NCBI GenBank assembly: GCA_034440635.1
Contig: JAOTON010001585.1
Location: 62,001 to 126,000, forward strand
Direction: 5' to 3'
DNA: 64,000 nt
Origin: Lepas anatifera
Taxonomy: Eukaryota; Arthropoda; Thecostraca; Lepadidae
Below, one piece after another: positions 39,301 to 48,292 of the stretch (within the stretch, counting starts at the first letter, position 1; every line of letters starts with the position of its first letter). Both the position numbers and the translations under genes were made by a program. Under the pieces are notes generated by a model, which made no database searches, was not told where the DNA came from, and worked only from the letters and a program-made list of their open reading frames with translations.

Positions 39301-42300
39301 GATGCAACACCACCTCCCCTGCAAAATTTCAGTTGGTGTGTCATTAGCCATTTCAAGGAGTATCGTAATCATTTCAGGGAAAGCCGTAGTTCAATTGGGC
39401 GAGAAAGTACCCTCTTTCTGGAAATTTACAGGTCCAAAAATGACTTTTATGGAGTCTAAAGGATACAGAAAATACGTTACTGTGTCAGGGGACGAAAATA
39501 TATGTTTTCATCACAGAAAAAAGCAGAATAAACTGATATTTTTCAAACAAACTGCAAAGTGGCAACATCGGCAGAAAATAATTGCATCGGGCTTGAGCTT
39601 CACGCCCCGAGAGTGAAGAGGGCTTACCGGTCGAAAATTCGGAACATTGAATGCGATAAAGCTGATGGACTAAGGAACGAGACACTCAAGTCATCACGTG
39701 GCTGCCCCAAAGTGGGAGGATCATATGCAGATCCAGGGGAGCAAAGAGGGGCACGTGCCCCCTCTATCGACCCTCGGAGCCCCCTGAAATGGCCATGGCG
39801 CCCCTGAAAGGTTGATGGCGCCCCCTGAAATATGATGATGATGATTGTTCCGGCCGTCGAATAAAGATATCCATATGGGGGCGCTTCGTTAAAGTCGCCC
39901 CAATCGCCGAAGGAAGCTCTGGCGATTCCGGTTTGGATGACAGCCGATTTGTGGCGAGGACCCGCGCCGTTGCACCGTCCCCGCCGTCCAGGTCCCACCT
40001 GGCCGCCTCTCGGGACCGGAGTAGGCTGTCTTCGGGACCGTTTTTGTGATGATTTCCCGGGCTTGGATACCCGCATTGCAACCTCGATCAGCTTGGGTGA
40101 TCCAAGGCATAGGCGTTGGCCGTCAGCCCAGTCTTTTCGGTAGTCGGTTTGGTCCACTGAGTGGAGATGCATTCGTGAGTCTGTCGGTCCTGTTTTTATA
40201 CAAGTAACTAGATATTTCGGGTACGAATTAGTGGCTATCATTATAGTCTTATGATATTGTAGTGTGACATTTTTCTACGTATTGTGCGATGAATAAATTA
40301 TCTCCACCCGCTATGCACGATATATGCACAAATACCAAAAAGAACAATATCTTTAGAAACCAGCTTCAGGGAGGTTCCATGACGGGAGTATCATAAAGAA
40401 TATTCTTCCGATATTTTTCCGATCATAAAAAATTAATCGCAGAGACAAATCTAAAACAAGTGCGGCAAACTCGACAATTGAATCAAAACTGACCTCAGTC
40501 CTTCCATTTTCATTTAAAAAAAACGTGACGTCTTTAACAAGACTCCCCTGAAATGTTGCTTTCCATCCCCCAGGATGCAAAAATCGGTGCCAACCGATAG
40601 GATTTTGCGCCCAACTGATGGGTTTTGCCGGTCAAAAGTGGCAACCCCCTGGTCCAAATGGCGCCCCCTCGGGAAGCTGCCCGCCCCCCCCGATCGGCAA
40701 TCCTGGATCCGCCTACGGGGAGGATACCCTAGTCACCAGCCTCGGTAATAACAGGTGCTGGCAGAATATGATACAGAAGTCTGACTCGCACAATTGCTTG
40801 CCTTTCCGTATGAGAAGTGTACTACGGGGACACACTAGTTGAGTTAATCGCTGCCCTGAAGTCGTCGTCGCTAGCACTCTGCTCACAGGACAATCGCTGC
40901 TTTCTTTTCCCCTGAAAGATCTTGTCACTCCAGCCCGTAGTGGCCAGAAATGGGTCTTACTGATATTGGTAGAGCCTGGTGTTCTGCCGTTTGTATCCCG
41001 CTGAACGGAAAGTGTCATCCTTGATAATGGCGATGGAGGCACAATGATCTAAATCCTGGAATGCTTAGTAGAGTGTGACACCCAGGCGCCCTGAATTTCC
41101 CCTTCACTTTTTCCCCTTCATTTTTTTCTAACTCACTTTTCCAAACACTTTTCCTGGGGATTTTTTTTAGCATAACTCAATAATCCTAGTATATATAAAA
41201 CCATCTAGTGTGGAAGGAAAGACAAATTTGATGAAAAATGCGCGAGTAAGGGCTAGTAAGGGCTGTAACCGAGTTTCAACTAACTCCCACAATATTATAG
41301 CGTTTGGACTCTCTACTCGCCTTCCATATTTTCAAGCGTGAATTTTACACTCACTATCCCAATGCAAAACCAGTTTTGAGACACTGCGGAATGGAGTGCT
41401 GCGAAATCCGAAAGATTATCCACTTACTGAACGCCTCTTTTTTTAGTGTCACCTTCCCACTCTGCTCTTTGTCAGCAAAAGTATTCCAACAAGCAGTTGT
41501 CGGAAGTTCCACTTGTAGTGTATTCCGTGGACGCCATGGATCAAAATCTATTCACATTTAAACTTGCGCTGGTAACAGTGGCATCTCCATAAAAGTCCGG
41601 ATCTTCCGGCTGCTGGTAAGGTTGTATTTTAGACCTCTCTCGCTGTCGGAAGTTTTGCCCTGCTGAGGGAGGATGATGAGCAACAAATGAAGAAGGCTTC
41701 CATAGATCTTAGCTGACCCCGGAGGATAATTTTTGGGGTTTTCACTCGTTCGAACAGATCTCTCGCGGCGGCTTCTGCTTCTAGTGATCATAGACCAATC
41801 AATTTCTAGGTGTCCCCTAAAATCGATTATTTGGGTACCTTAAAGGTACGAAAAGGATTCGGGCGGGTCAATTCGGCATAAACCTCCCTCAGGATCGTTC
41901 CCTGTCACCCGCCTCTCCTTGCTATTGCACACAGCTCACATCGGTAAAAACGCCGTCTTGGGTCAACTAGGCCATTTGACCCAAATCAGGTACAAAGTAG
42001 CTCAGCCTATTCTTCATGTTTACTTTAAATGTGTTAAGAATGGTCTATTCTGTCAATATTATTTCGAAAACACACCCCGTAGCTTTCTGGTACGATTTTT
42101 TAAGCTGTAACTATGCAAAATTTATTTCATGCTGATTTCTCGAACGCGGACAGTGACCTGATTAAGACCAAATTTTGATCGGATGTCCAAAATAAACCAT
42201 ATCATGGAAAATTTGCGGGGCGCTCATTTTTAAACAAACATAGGCAAAATATGAAGCCACATCGATTTTAAAAAACACCAATGCAGCAACATTTCATATG

Positions 42301-45300
42301 TTAGTAGACTCATGAAGGCTCATATTGTCCAGTTGCAGAACAATGTGCGGTATCCAGCTTCGGCCAGGCAGGCCGAAACTGGCCAGAAAGTGAGGGGACC
42401 ATAGATCTTCAGCCTCCAACTCTGGCACTACATTTTCCACTGCAAAACTGAAAGCTAACCAGATTTTGGCCTATTTTTGCTGCCAGTTAATCACACTAAA
42501 CAATTTACTGTGCCCACAAATCCATTAAAAACGAAATAAACATTTTTGCTGGAAGTGAAATGGCCTGGTCTCACCTGAGGCTCATTTTGTGAAAACAGCC
42601 TGTTAGTTACCCTCACTGGTCCACAAGAGGAGGTAAGACTTGAAAGAAAGGACGTGCTTGAAATGCGGTCATGAGACGGAGTGAGCTAGCGAGCGATAGC
42701 AAGGAAGTGAACGCAGGACTGCATTTCCCAAATGACGAATTTGTGTTGAATCTTCTTTGTATGTCATGAAGATTTATCTCCACTCCGTCGGATCTATGGG
42801 ACCAATTGGAGCAAGGATCACATCGGCAGATCCATGATTTCCGGTATTGTTGCATAGGCAAAAAAACTGCATCCATGATTGTGACAATGTAGGGTCTGCA
42901 CATAATTGACTGTTTTTTGGTCCAAAAATGTGGTAGCCATCGGCTTAGTATGATGCTCAGTACCCCTGATCATGCTGTGTATGCTTTATTAGTCACTCAT
43001 ATAATTGGGATATTACAGCAATCGTAATATAAGAAATATAGGTAGAATTCGCAAAGCCCTATTAATGTTTAATGAGACCTCTTAGCAGGGGCGTAGCCAA
43101 GGAGGGGGCGGCAGGGACAGCCGCCCCCCTTAGGGGCCCGAAGGGCCCCCTGAGGGATACGGACCGCGCGAAGCGCGGCTCGCCTCCACTATGATCTGTG
43201 GCCAAATTTGAAATTTCATACCAGACAGCGCACTCTCAAGCCCTCTTCAGCACTCTATTCTGTAACAAGCAAGGCTCTTTTTACCCATCAGGGCTCTTTT
43301 GGTGCTGTCGCAGGGAAATCGAGCGAAATCCTGGCTACGCCCCTGCCTCTTAGTAAATACAAATGTGTGATAACTGAGAAGTGTTGCTCCAATTTTTTCC
43401 TCCCGCATTATTTCAAATTGCTTTATTTTATTCATTTTGTGTTTTATAACACAACAATAATACATGGTTGCTTGAATTTAAAACATCAGTCCCACTAAAA
43501 TATTCGAATTTGTTATGGGCTACACTTCGGCTGCTTTCGATGAAAACATCACCCCTTGAGCGATGCTCCCCTGTAGAGATAAACGCTCCCGTCGGACCTT
43601 TTGTCCCCCTCTCTGTCTCCTCGGTCGGTTAGTCATTCTAAAATTCCCGAGCATTTTTTCTGGGGGACGTTTGCAAGCCCGATTTAGCTATTTTCGTCTA
43701 ACTAACACGATATTATTTCACAAGACAAGTAGCTATTTCTCTTGTTAATGGAATACAGAAGTTACCGAAATATCAACAATCATGATTGGACAATCGGTCG
43801 GATGAAGTCTGATGCTTTCGTCTCAGTTTGGAAATTGTAAGAGCACTGATCATGGTTTTTGAGAGACAATAAATTGTTAGGTGGACTTAAAATGATAAAA
43901 CATCAGCAGCTAGATTTCACTTCTTGGTACGAGCAGGTGCGATGCACCGTTTTAGATTCTTGGAAGTTTTTCAAAGACAGAAGTGTAGATTTTATTATAA
44001 AACTTTGAAACTGTTTTATAGAACTTAAAAAAACTTCTTCGCCGAGCCTTTTTTAATTTTTATTTTGTATGGGAATGGTATGGAAGAGATAGCCACAAAA
44101 CTTTTTTGTTTTCGTTTTCTCGATCTTTACCCTGGACACATCATTGTAGCTCACCTCTTGCTCGTCTAGACCATCGATCCGATAAGAAAACACCTTGCGG
44201 AGATGACTGAATGTTGGGGCGGTAAAAAATGAACCAGTTTTGATGACCGGGATGATGTAATATTAATTAGGGTGAATCCCATTGTTTTTTTACAATTCCT
44301 TCATATCCTCATTTCAAATATTTGATTCGACAACACGGTAGTCAAAGTTCATGCAAACTCTATGGCTGTGGCGGATCCAGAGGGGAGGGCAAAAAATATT
44401 TACCCCCAAACGGACAAGCTCGGGGCAGAACTATGCTGTGCCTTCCCCTCCCCCCACAAAGTCATCGACCTCCTTTTTGCCTCGACTCCGCTTGAGTTAA
44501 TAACCGAGATTTGTGTTCCCTTAAAGGGAGATACGCGAAAAATTATTATTGTGGTTTCTTACTATTTGAAAAATCCTGATAACGAAACTATCAATGATTT
44601 TTGTATCTTCGGCAAAATTTTGGGAGGCCACTCACTTATTATCGAAATAGGTTAACAGTTTCGATAAAATGCCCATCACTTGCCCATGCCCATACCCATC
44701 ACTTACTTTTCGAAAACTATTTAAAGTTGAAAAATAATGTTTCTTAATAATACAAATGTTTGCCCTCCTGTAGTTTTATTTGAATTAATTTTAAAAAGCT
44801 TTCAAAAACTCCAAAATGAATAAGTTTGCCCTAAAAACGGAAAAAACATAATTACTCAAGTCTTCAGCGGTTTCGTACCTCGAGTCTTGAGCCATTTTCT
44901 GCTTCCGCCCCAGGATGACAAAACTTTTGCGTCAGATAGGTCACGTGACCCTGGTTTGAGAATTCCTAGGCTTCTGATTGGTTAATTGTGATTTCTTTTA
45001 AGCCCTATATTTCTGCTTCAAAAGAGTTTTGGAATGTTGTTTTTCTAAAGTAATTTTTTCTGGAGTAGCCCAAAGTTCTACATCACTGTTTAGGATAGAT
45101 ATGACCTAATTCTTAGAGAAATTGATAGCCTTAGCCATGTGGACGTCATAAACATCGATATGAGGTGTACCGGTAAAGTCGTCTAGAAATGTTGACTTTG
45201 AGAGCAATTTTAAGGCATTTGCAGGCCGAATTCGCAAAAATGAGAATAGGACTTCTGAAACAACTTTTGGAACCTTTTGATATAGCCAATAAAATTTTTT

Positions 45301-47080
45301 TCGCGTATCTCCCTTTAAATCTAAACTTCAAACAGAACCAGTCAACTTCAGTGTAAGCATTGGGCCGTGGATAGCAAAAACAAGCATCTTGTGCGCATAT
45401 TTTTCACCCCGTGATGGTTTTTTGCCTTTCGTCTTGGGCATCCCCAAAAACTACGGTCAAATTATATTGCGGCAACATTTTTCACTGTCTGACGTTTTTT
45501 TATTTGTTGCGACTTTGCCTTGCCCCCCTCCAACCGACCGGCTAGATCCGGCACTGCCCAATGGAGACGTCCTTATCCACTCAGCAGGGCCTCAGCAGCC
45601 GGATCCCGTCCTCAGTCGGCTGCCACGTGACTGGCGCGCGCCCGAGGCGCAGAGAAACCGGTCACGCCGGTAAACAGGTGTCCGTGTGCCAGTGGCGTAG
45701 CCAAGGGGTGATCAGACTATAGGCTCTCCTTTTGTTCAATATTTCCTATCCAAATTTGTGAATATATTTATTTTGGCTTCTAACTGCAGTTTCTCTGCTA
45801 TCAACCACCTTGACGTATTTCTTGTAATGCCACTGCTCCTGTCCCATTCACCAAATCATGAATGAACAGACCTGGCTCAGCGGCGACTCATGCGAATCTG
45901 GTACTGCCAGCGCCATCTATTGGGAAAGTTTTATAAAACTTGAAATAACTTTTTCGCCGAGCCTTTTTTGGTTTTGATTCTGTATGGAAATTGTATAGAG
46001 GAGATAGCCGCAAAACTCTGTTGTTTCCGTTTTTCCGATTTTTACCCTGAATTTTTGGAAAACGCTTTCAAATTTCAGCTTCTAATATCTTTCTTATAAA
46101 GCAAAAATTCAAAAAAGTACAACAACAGAGTTGTGGAGACTGGCTCCTAGAACATAGGCCCACTCACACTGTTTCAATGATTATATTATGTAAAAGTTAT
46201 TCAAACTTTAAGTTTGAGAAATTTGAAAAAGAAAGTCAGATTGTACAAAAACTAGAAATGCGTCACGCTTGAAATATCAACTGCCGTAAACATACACATA
46301 TTGTCTACTTTTGGTGAAAAAATCACGACGATGGCCACCTTACTTTACGAGATATTTCACGAAATATGCTCCCATAGGGTTAACATTGATAACGCACCCT
46401 TAAGATCCCATGCCATTTTTTTGCTTATGACACACTGCCGACCACATTCACAATGAGAATGCCATCTTAAGATCCCATGCCATTTTTTTGCTTATGACAC
46501 ACTGCCGACCACATTCACATCATTTTTCGCATAATACTGTGGCGTCATTTCCGTCACTTGTAACATTTTTACATAGGCTGAGTTCCTAGTTACAAACATG
46601 ACTAAGAACTAAATAAATCATAAAAATCATTAAACAAGTACTTCTTCTTTCATTTCACTATTTCTCTGATCAAACAAAACACATTCTAAAACTTAGCATA
46701 ACTTACCATCAGTTTTGAAAATATTTGAAATGAACAAGCTACTTGTGAGTGACCGAACTGGTTTGTAAAGCAGTCCTTGACCAATACCTCAAAACACAGG
46801 ATATATCATCTCACATTGAGAGCCTCCAGGCAGCTCTGGAAAGAACCCCATGAACTAACCCAGGCACTTACTCTGAGAAGGAGTCCAGATACTTGTCCGC
46901 ATTTTCAGCGAAGAGCAGCAGCTGTCTTTGATGCGCCTCGGAGCTAGTGTGGCACTTGAATCCGTTTTCATCACGACACTGTTTTTGACACATCTGACAA
47001 TACCATCTTAGCTTCTGGAGTCCTTTGGCCTTGGCTCGATTAGCGATCCACTTCGGAGTGCCGACCTCGTTTTTCCCCAT
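24242..47080 (-). CDS. KIN: KIN (Kin17) DNA/RNA-binding protein, complete seven-exon gene
   Basis: Kin17 is a conserved nuclear protein that binds curved DNA and RNA and is linked to DNA replication, repair and the spliceosome. Exons (descending): 47080-46872, 34942-34721, 33134-33038, 31002-30697, 28845-28677, 25190-25090, 24313-24242. All introns are GT-AG (11.9, 1.6, 2.0, 1.9, 3.5 and 0.8 kb) and the phases join without a break. The total of 1,176 coding bases gives 391 residues, close to the usual ~390-residue length. Domain order is CxxC..H..H zinc finger (28-50), winged helix (about 51-160), basic low-complexity linker with KRKLSALDEI, then two KOW/SH3-like segments (about 279-391). The gene is intact, but its introns hold two large minisatellites and several transposons. 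Confidence 0.95.
24314..25089 (-). other. KIN: KIN intron 6
   Basis: 776-bp intron. Includes a run of G near 24960 and a possible SINE trace near 24850 (cgggttcaaggcccg, B-box-like). No gene seen. Confidence 0.6.
25090..25190 (-). CDS. KIN: KIN exon 6 (second KOW-like segment)
   Basis: Acceptor tacacag|GTC and donor CGAG|GTAAGC. Encodes residues 335-368 (RRVKVVNGGYRGSVATLDAI), which holds the NGGYRG KOW signature. Confidence 0.94.
25359..25430 (+). repeat. 20-bp tandem repeat, about 3.6 copies
   Basis: GCATTGGCAA recurs at 25361, 25381 and 25401, with GCATTAGCAG at 25421, period 20 bp. It lies in KIN intron 5. Confidence 0.85.
26723..26796 (+). repeat. dispersed repeat with CAAAACTGGTTTTG core, copy 1
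   Basis: Reverse complement of 41306-41390: both contain a GCAGTGTC.CAAAAC core, an adjacent ATTC.TATTGG-type stretch and a CTCTA/TAGAG block. A third occurrence of the core is the perfect hairpin at 47233-47264. Confidence 0.6.
26953..26977. repeat. short hairpin (9-bp stem)
   Basis: GTTCCACTC and GAGTGGAAC flank a 7-base loop, and the flanks GCTAAA / TTTAGC extend the symmetry. A GTGAGTGGAAAA phrase follows at 27000 and resembles 21605. Possibly the junction of two element ends. Confidence 0.6.
27476..28655 (+). repeat. minisatellite, ~69-bp unit, about 17 copies
   Basis: Seventeen copies of a 67-72 bp unit containing GTCCGTCCTCCTACCTCAGC, CCAGTCAATACCCC and CTCGATC..CC.GACTACGGCC. The inner copies (about 27890-28450) are almost identical, and the outer ones vary most. 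The unit is close to a multiple of three and lacks stops, so long frames of 316 and 380 codons arise by chance. The array lies wholly in KIN intron 5 and stops about 20 bp from the exon 5 donor. Confidence 0.95.
28677..28845 (-). CDS. KIN: KIN exon 5 (first KOW/SH3-like segment)
   Basis: Acceptor cacccag|GGC and donor CGTCG|GTGAGT. Encodes residues 279-335 (GIVVKIITKQLGEKYYRQKA ... LKLDQGHLETVIPAVG). The donor is only about 20 bp from the minisatellite that fills intron 5. Confidence 0.95.
28846..30696 (-). other. KIN: KIN intron 4
   Basis: 1.85-kb intron, mostly occupied by the AGGTCA-rich repeat copy at 29040-30310. No other gene seen. Confidence 0.7.
29040..30310 (+). repeat. AGGTCA-rich dispersed repeat, copy C (longest)
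   Basis: Longest of three copies in the window. It aligns first with 3700-4390, then with 3060-3620, and its end with 4690-4760, and it finishes with GGTGGCTCATACCCGCCACC and a GTTAA. About 1.27 kb, no ORF. The three copies are diverged, so the family is old. Confidence 0.65.
30697..31002 (-). CDS. KIN: KIN exon 4 (basic linker)
   Basis: Acceptor cattcag|GTG and donor TGAG|GTGAGT. 102 whole codons, residues 177-278. Low-complexity Lys/Ser/Ala-rich linker ending in KRKLSALDEI and RKDYWVTE, both recognisable in the family. Confidence 0.93.
31003..33037 (-). other. KIN: KIN intron 3
   Basis: 2.0-kb intron, AT-rich apart from a G-rich stretch at 31090-31230. Several small frames have no domains. 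No repeat family identified. Confidence 0.6.
33038..33134 (-). CDS. KIN: KIN exon 3
   Basis: Acceptor ttttcag|GG and donor ACAG|GTACCC. Encodes residues 144-176 (DPETLARQEAQLKKEKMDKD..FIERQ), the charged helix after the winged helix that family members share. Confidence 0.92.
33135..34720 (-). other. KIN: KIN intron 2
   Basis: 1.6-kb intron. 33435-34010 looks like a decayed copy of the AGGTCA-rich repeat. The 131-codon minus frame at 34166-34561 has no domain. Confidence 0.6.
33435..34010 (+). repeat. AGGTCA-rich dispersed repeat, decayed fragment
   Basis: Begins 'ggtctaggtcatcccaggtcacgccaccagg', comparable with the start of copies at 3735 and 29050, then 'aatgcatgggaaa' as in copy B. Divergence is high, so the boundaries are approximate. 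Confidence 0.45.
34721..34942 (-). CDS. KIN: KIN exon 2 (winged helix)
   Basis: Acceptor tttcag|GG and donor ACAG|GTAAGA. Encodes residues 70-144, including LELLRRQFGTKRVHANQVYQ and HMNATQWETLTDF, the signature of the Kin17 winged-helix domain. Confidence 0.95.
35655..37051 (+). repeat. GC-rich minisatellite, 49-bp unit with shortened variants
   Basis: About 30 units in 1.4 kb. The basic unit is 49 bp: CACAGCTGACACAGGG, then CCGCCGCGGCACCACGCC, then GTGGCGACAGGCGGC. The first copies repeat exactly every 49 bp (35723, 35772, 35821, 35870). The right half has shortened units, and a higher-order block of about 206 bp is duplicated (36605 and 36811). The long minus-strand frames of 278-463 codons are artefacts of the repeat. 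It lies in KIN intron 1. Confidence 0.95.
37540..38000 (+). mobile_element. LINE 3' end, 5'-truncated, with (AAACT)n tail
   Basis: The frame to 37828 encodes a reverse-transcriptase C terminus (ALRNWLLFNVPYARTNTVRS, RIPRVCNRF, SLGDFKKRV), the usual end of non-LTR polymerases. A short 3' UTR is followed by five AAACT repeats (about 37974-38000), a simple-repeat tail typical of LINE insertions. Everything upstream of the C terminus is missing. Confidence 0.75.
39722..40717. mobile_element. hAT-like MITE split by a nested insertion
   Basis: Ends CATATGCAGATCCAGG and CCTGGATCCGCCTACG, flanked by a perfect 8-bp duplication GGGAGGAT (39714-39721 and 40718-40725). It is the same family as 47809-48076. 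Removing the 713-bp insert at 39832-40544 and its 10-bp duplication leaves 273 bp, matching the 268 bp of the other copy. The element is rich in 'ggcgccccctgaaa' phrases. 8-bp duplications are typical of the hAT superfamily. Confidence 0.85.
39832..40544 (-). mobile_element. 713-bp nested insertion, probable retroposon
   Basis: Flanked by CCCCTGAAAT (39822-39831 and 40545-40554), a 10-bp target duplication made inside the MITE. On the minus strand the insert ends in an (ATC)n run, a simple tail typical of non-LTR retroposons, so the 5' end would be at 40544. A minus-strand frame from 40241 (YRKDWADGQRLCLGSPKLIE ...) runs to the tail. I do not recognise the protein. Confidence 0.7.
41306..41390 (-). 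repeat. dispersed repeat with CAAAACTGGTTTTG core, copy 2
   Basis: Inverted relative to 26723-26796, sharing the ATATT, TTACACTCA and CAAAACCAGTTTTGAGACAC blocks. Confidence 0.6.
43086..43345. mobile_element. hAT-like MITE, 260 bp, perfect 8-bp target duplication
   Basis: Ends CAGGGGCGTAGCCAAGG and CCTGGCTACGCCCCTG are inverted repeats. CCTCTTAG flanks it on both sides (43078-43085, 43346-43353). CAGGGGCG-type ends with 8-bp duplication are characteristic of hAT elements. No transposase inside. A related fragment, CAGTGGCGTAGCCAAGGGG, occurs near 45690. Confidence 0.9.
43985..44130 (+). repeat. dispersed AT-rich repeat, copy 1 of 2
   Basis: Directly repeated at 45930-46060. Shared blocks are 'ttcgccgagccttttttaa/gg', 'ttgtatgg', 'ggagatagcc.caaaact' and 'gatttttaccctg'. 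Class unknown. Confidence 0.65.
44365..44660 (+). repeat. possible fragment of a GGCGGATCC-type MITE
   Basis: Begins GTGGCGGATCCAGAGGGGAG, like the hAT-like MITE ends at 47809 and the segment at 62605. No matching far end or target duplication was confirmed. Part of the stretch (GGGAGATACGCGAAAAATT at about 44527) recurs inverted near 45292-45313. Confidence 0.35.
45930..46060 (+). repeat. dispersed AT-rich repeat, copy 2 of 2
   Basis: See 43985-44130. Same orientation, moderate divergence. Confidence 0.65.
46401..46521 (+). repeat. 67-bp tandem duplication
   Basis: TAAGATCCCATGCC starts at 46401 and again at 46468, and the following 38 bases (to 'gaccacattcaca') are identical in both. The near-identity implies a recent duplication in KIN intron 1. 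A related sequence, 'aatgagaatgccatcttaag', occurs at about 37135. Confidence 0.85.
46872..47080 (-). CDS. KIN: KIN exon 1 (start codon, zinc finger)
   Basis: ATG at 47080-47078. Encodes residues 1-69 plus two bases of codon 70. MGKNEVGTPKWIANRAKAKG is the family's conserved N terminus. C28, C31, H44 and H50 form the zinc finger within WYCQMCQKQCRDENGFKCH. The donor reads AGA|GTAAGT. Confidence 0.95.
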
Positions 47081-47232
47081 GGTTACACTTTAACCAAATA
47101 CACCTGGCAAAAAACAGCAGACACGCACACGTGAGCACACACATGCACACAGCACGCACATGTACAGAGCACACTGAGGCAACAAACCACTTTCTAAAGA
47201 CCCAAGTTAGAAACTTGTTACATGAGTTATAT

Positions 47233-47264
47233 GCAGTGTCGCAAAACTGGTTTTGCGACACTGC
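47233..47264. repeat. perfect 15-bp-arm hairpin upstream of KIN
   Basis: GCAGTGTCGCAAAAC and GTTTTGCGACACTGC are separated by two bases. It lies about 155-185 bp upstream of the KIN start codon, probably in the promoter or 5' UTR. Related cores at 26723 and 41306 show it is part of a dispersed repeat. A regulatory effect is inference. Confidence 0.8.
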
Positions 47265-47808
47265 ACTGCACAAAAGTGCAAAATGTAAAATTCACGTTCG
47301 AAAAAATAGAAGCAAGGGAAAATTAAATGTGAAATATTGAGGAAGCCCACTCAAATCAGACCCCGTTCAAGTTGTTTGACAGCATCACGTCATCAGGGCT
47401 GGAAGGACACAACAGTTACTTTGCAAGGCATCGGAGAAATTACACTTTTTCGAAGCCCTAAAAAGCCAATTTTAGAACTGGATCAACACAATTTATATAT
47501 TTTAATAGAAAGCTGAAACATTTCTATTTTTGAAACCATCGGGCGTTTTCCAAAAACTCTAGTAAATAATATTATTTTTACATATTTTCTAGAGCGTGTC
47601 AAAATAATAGAATCTTCAGCACTAGCAGCTGTTTGCAGCAACACTTGAACATATTTTGATTGGCCGTTGATTGCTGACGATGTTGCCATGACAACTCAAA
47701 AGAAAATAAGCAACGCTTGATCTAGTGGGTAAAAGTAAACATATCTATCTCGGCTTTCAATAAAAGTGGACAGATTTGAGTTTGCAGGTTTTATTTTGAC
47801 GTTAGTAT

Positions 47809-48076
47809 CATAGGCGGATCCAGGGGAGGGGCAAGGGGGGCACGTGCCCCCCCGATCGACCCTCGGCGCCCCCTGAAAGGTCGATGGCGCCCCCCTGAAA
47901 TGTCGCTTCCCACCCCCCCAGGATGCGAAAGTCGGCGCCCACCGATAGGATTTGGCGCCCACCTGATAGCTTTTGCCGGTCATAAGTGGCGCCCCCTGGT
48001 CCGGATGGCGCCCCCCGGTCCGGATGGCGCCCCCGGGAAGGTGCCCCCCCGATCGGCAATCCTGGATCCGCCTATG
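47809..48076. mobile_element. hAT-like MITE, 268 bp, 16-bp perfect inverted ends
   Basis: CATAGGCGGATCCAGG and CCTGGATCCGCCTATG are exact inverse copies. GTTAGTAT flanks both sides (47801-47808, 48077-48084). The interior is C-rich with repeated 'ggcgccccctg' phrases and cannot encode a transposase. Same family as 39722-40717 and the remnant at 61985-62150. Confidence 0.92.
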
Positions 48077-48140
48077 GTTAGTATTATTGTTCTTCTTTTA
48101 CTCCATGCAGGCGTGCATGATTAGAAATTTCCGCGAGTTT

Positions 48141-48195
48141 TCGTAACATCAAGCTTCAGGCATTGGATTCCAATGGCTGAAGCTTGATGTTACGA
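48141..48195. repeat. 55-bp near-perfect palindrome
   Basis: CGTAACATCAAGCTTCAG (48142-48159) is the exact inverse of 48177-48194. The centre CATTGGA.TCCAATG is also self-complementary, leaving one mismatched pair and a one-base centre. It could fold as a stem of about 26 pairs. It may be a foldback element or an RNA hairpin; nothing here decides. Confidence 0.85.
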
Positions 48196-48260
48196 TGGGC
48201 GCGTGTTTTCAGCTTCACCCTTATCGACGCTTATTCTGCATTTTTTTAGTAAGCAGTCAG

Positions 48261-48292
48261 ATTATCAGCGTGTGGGTGTGGGTGCTGATAAT
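48261..48292. repeat. 9-bp-stem hairpin
   Basis: ATTATCAGC and GCTGATAAT flank a GT-rich 14-base loop. Small and possibly chance. Confidence 0.6.

Larger units (their letters stand above)
34943..46871 (-). other. KIN: KIN intron 1 (11.9 kb)
   Basis: Contains the GC-rich minisatellite at 35655, a LINE 3' end at 37540, a MITE with nested insertion at 39722, a second hAT-like MITE at 43086 and small duplications. No internal gene is supported. 38001-39713 and 40726-43077 hold nothing recognised apart from the short repeat at 41306. Confidence 0.7.

Noticed and set aside
48141..48195. microRNA gene
   Set aside because: The hairpin is too perfect and short on evidence; a foldback repeat fits equally well without expression data.
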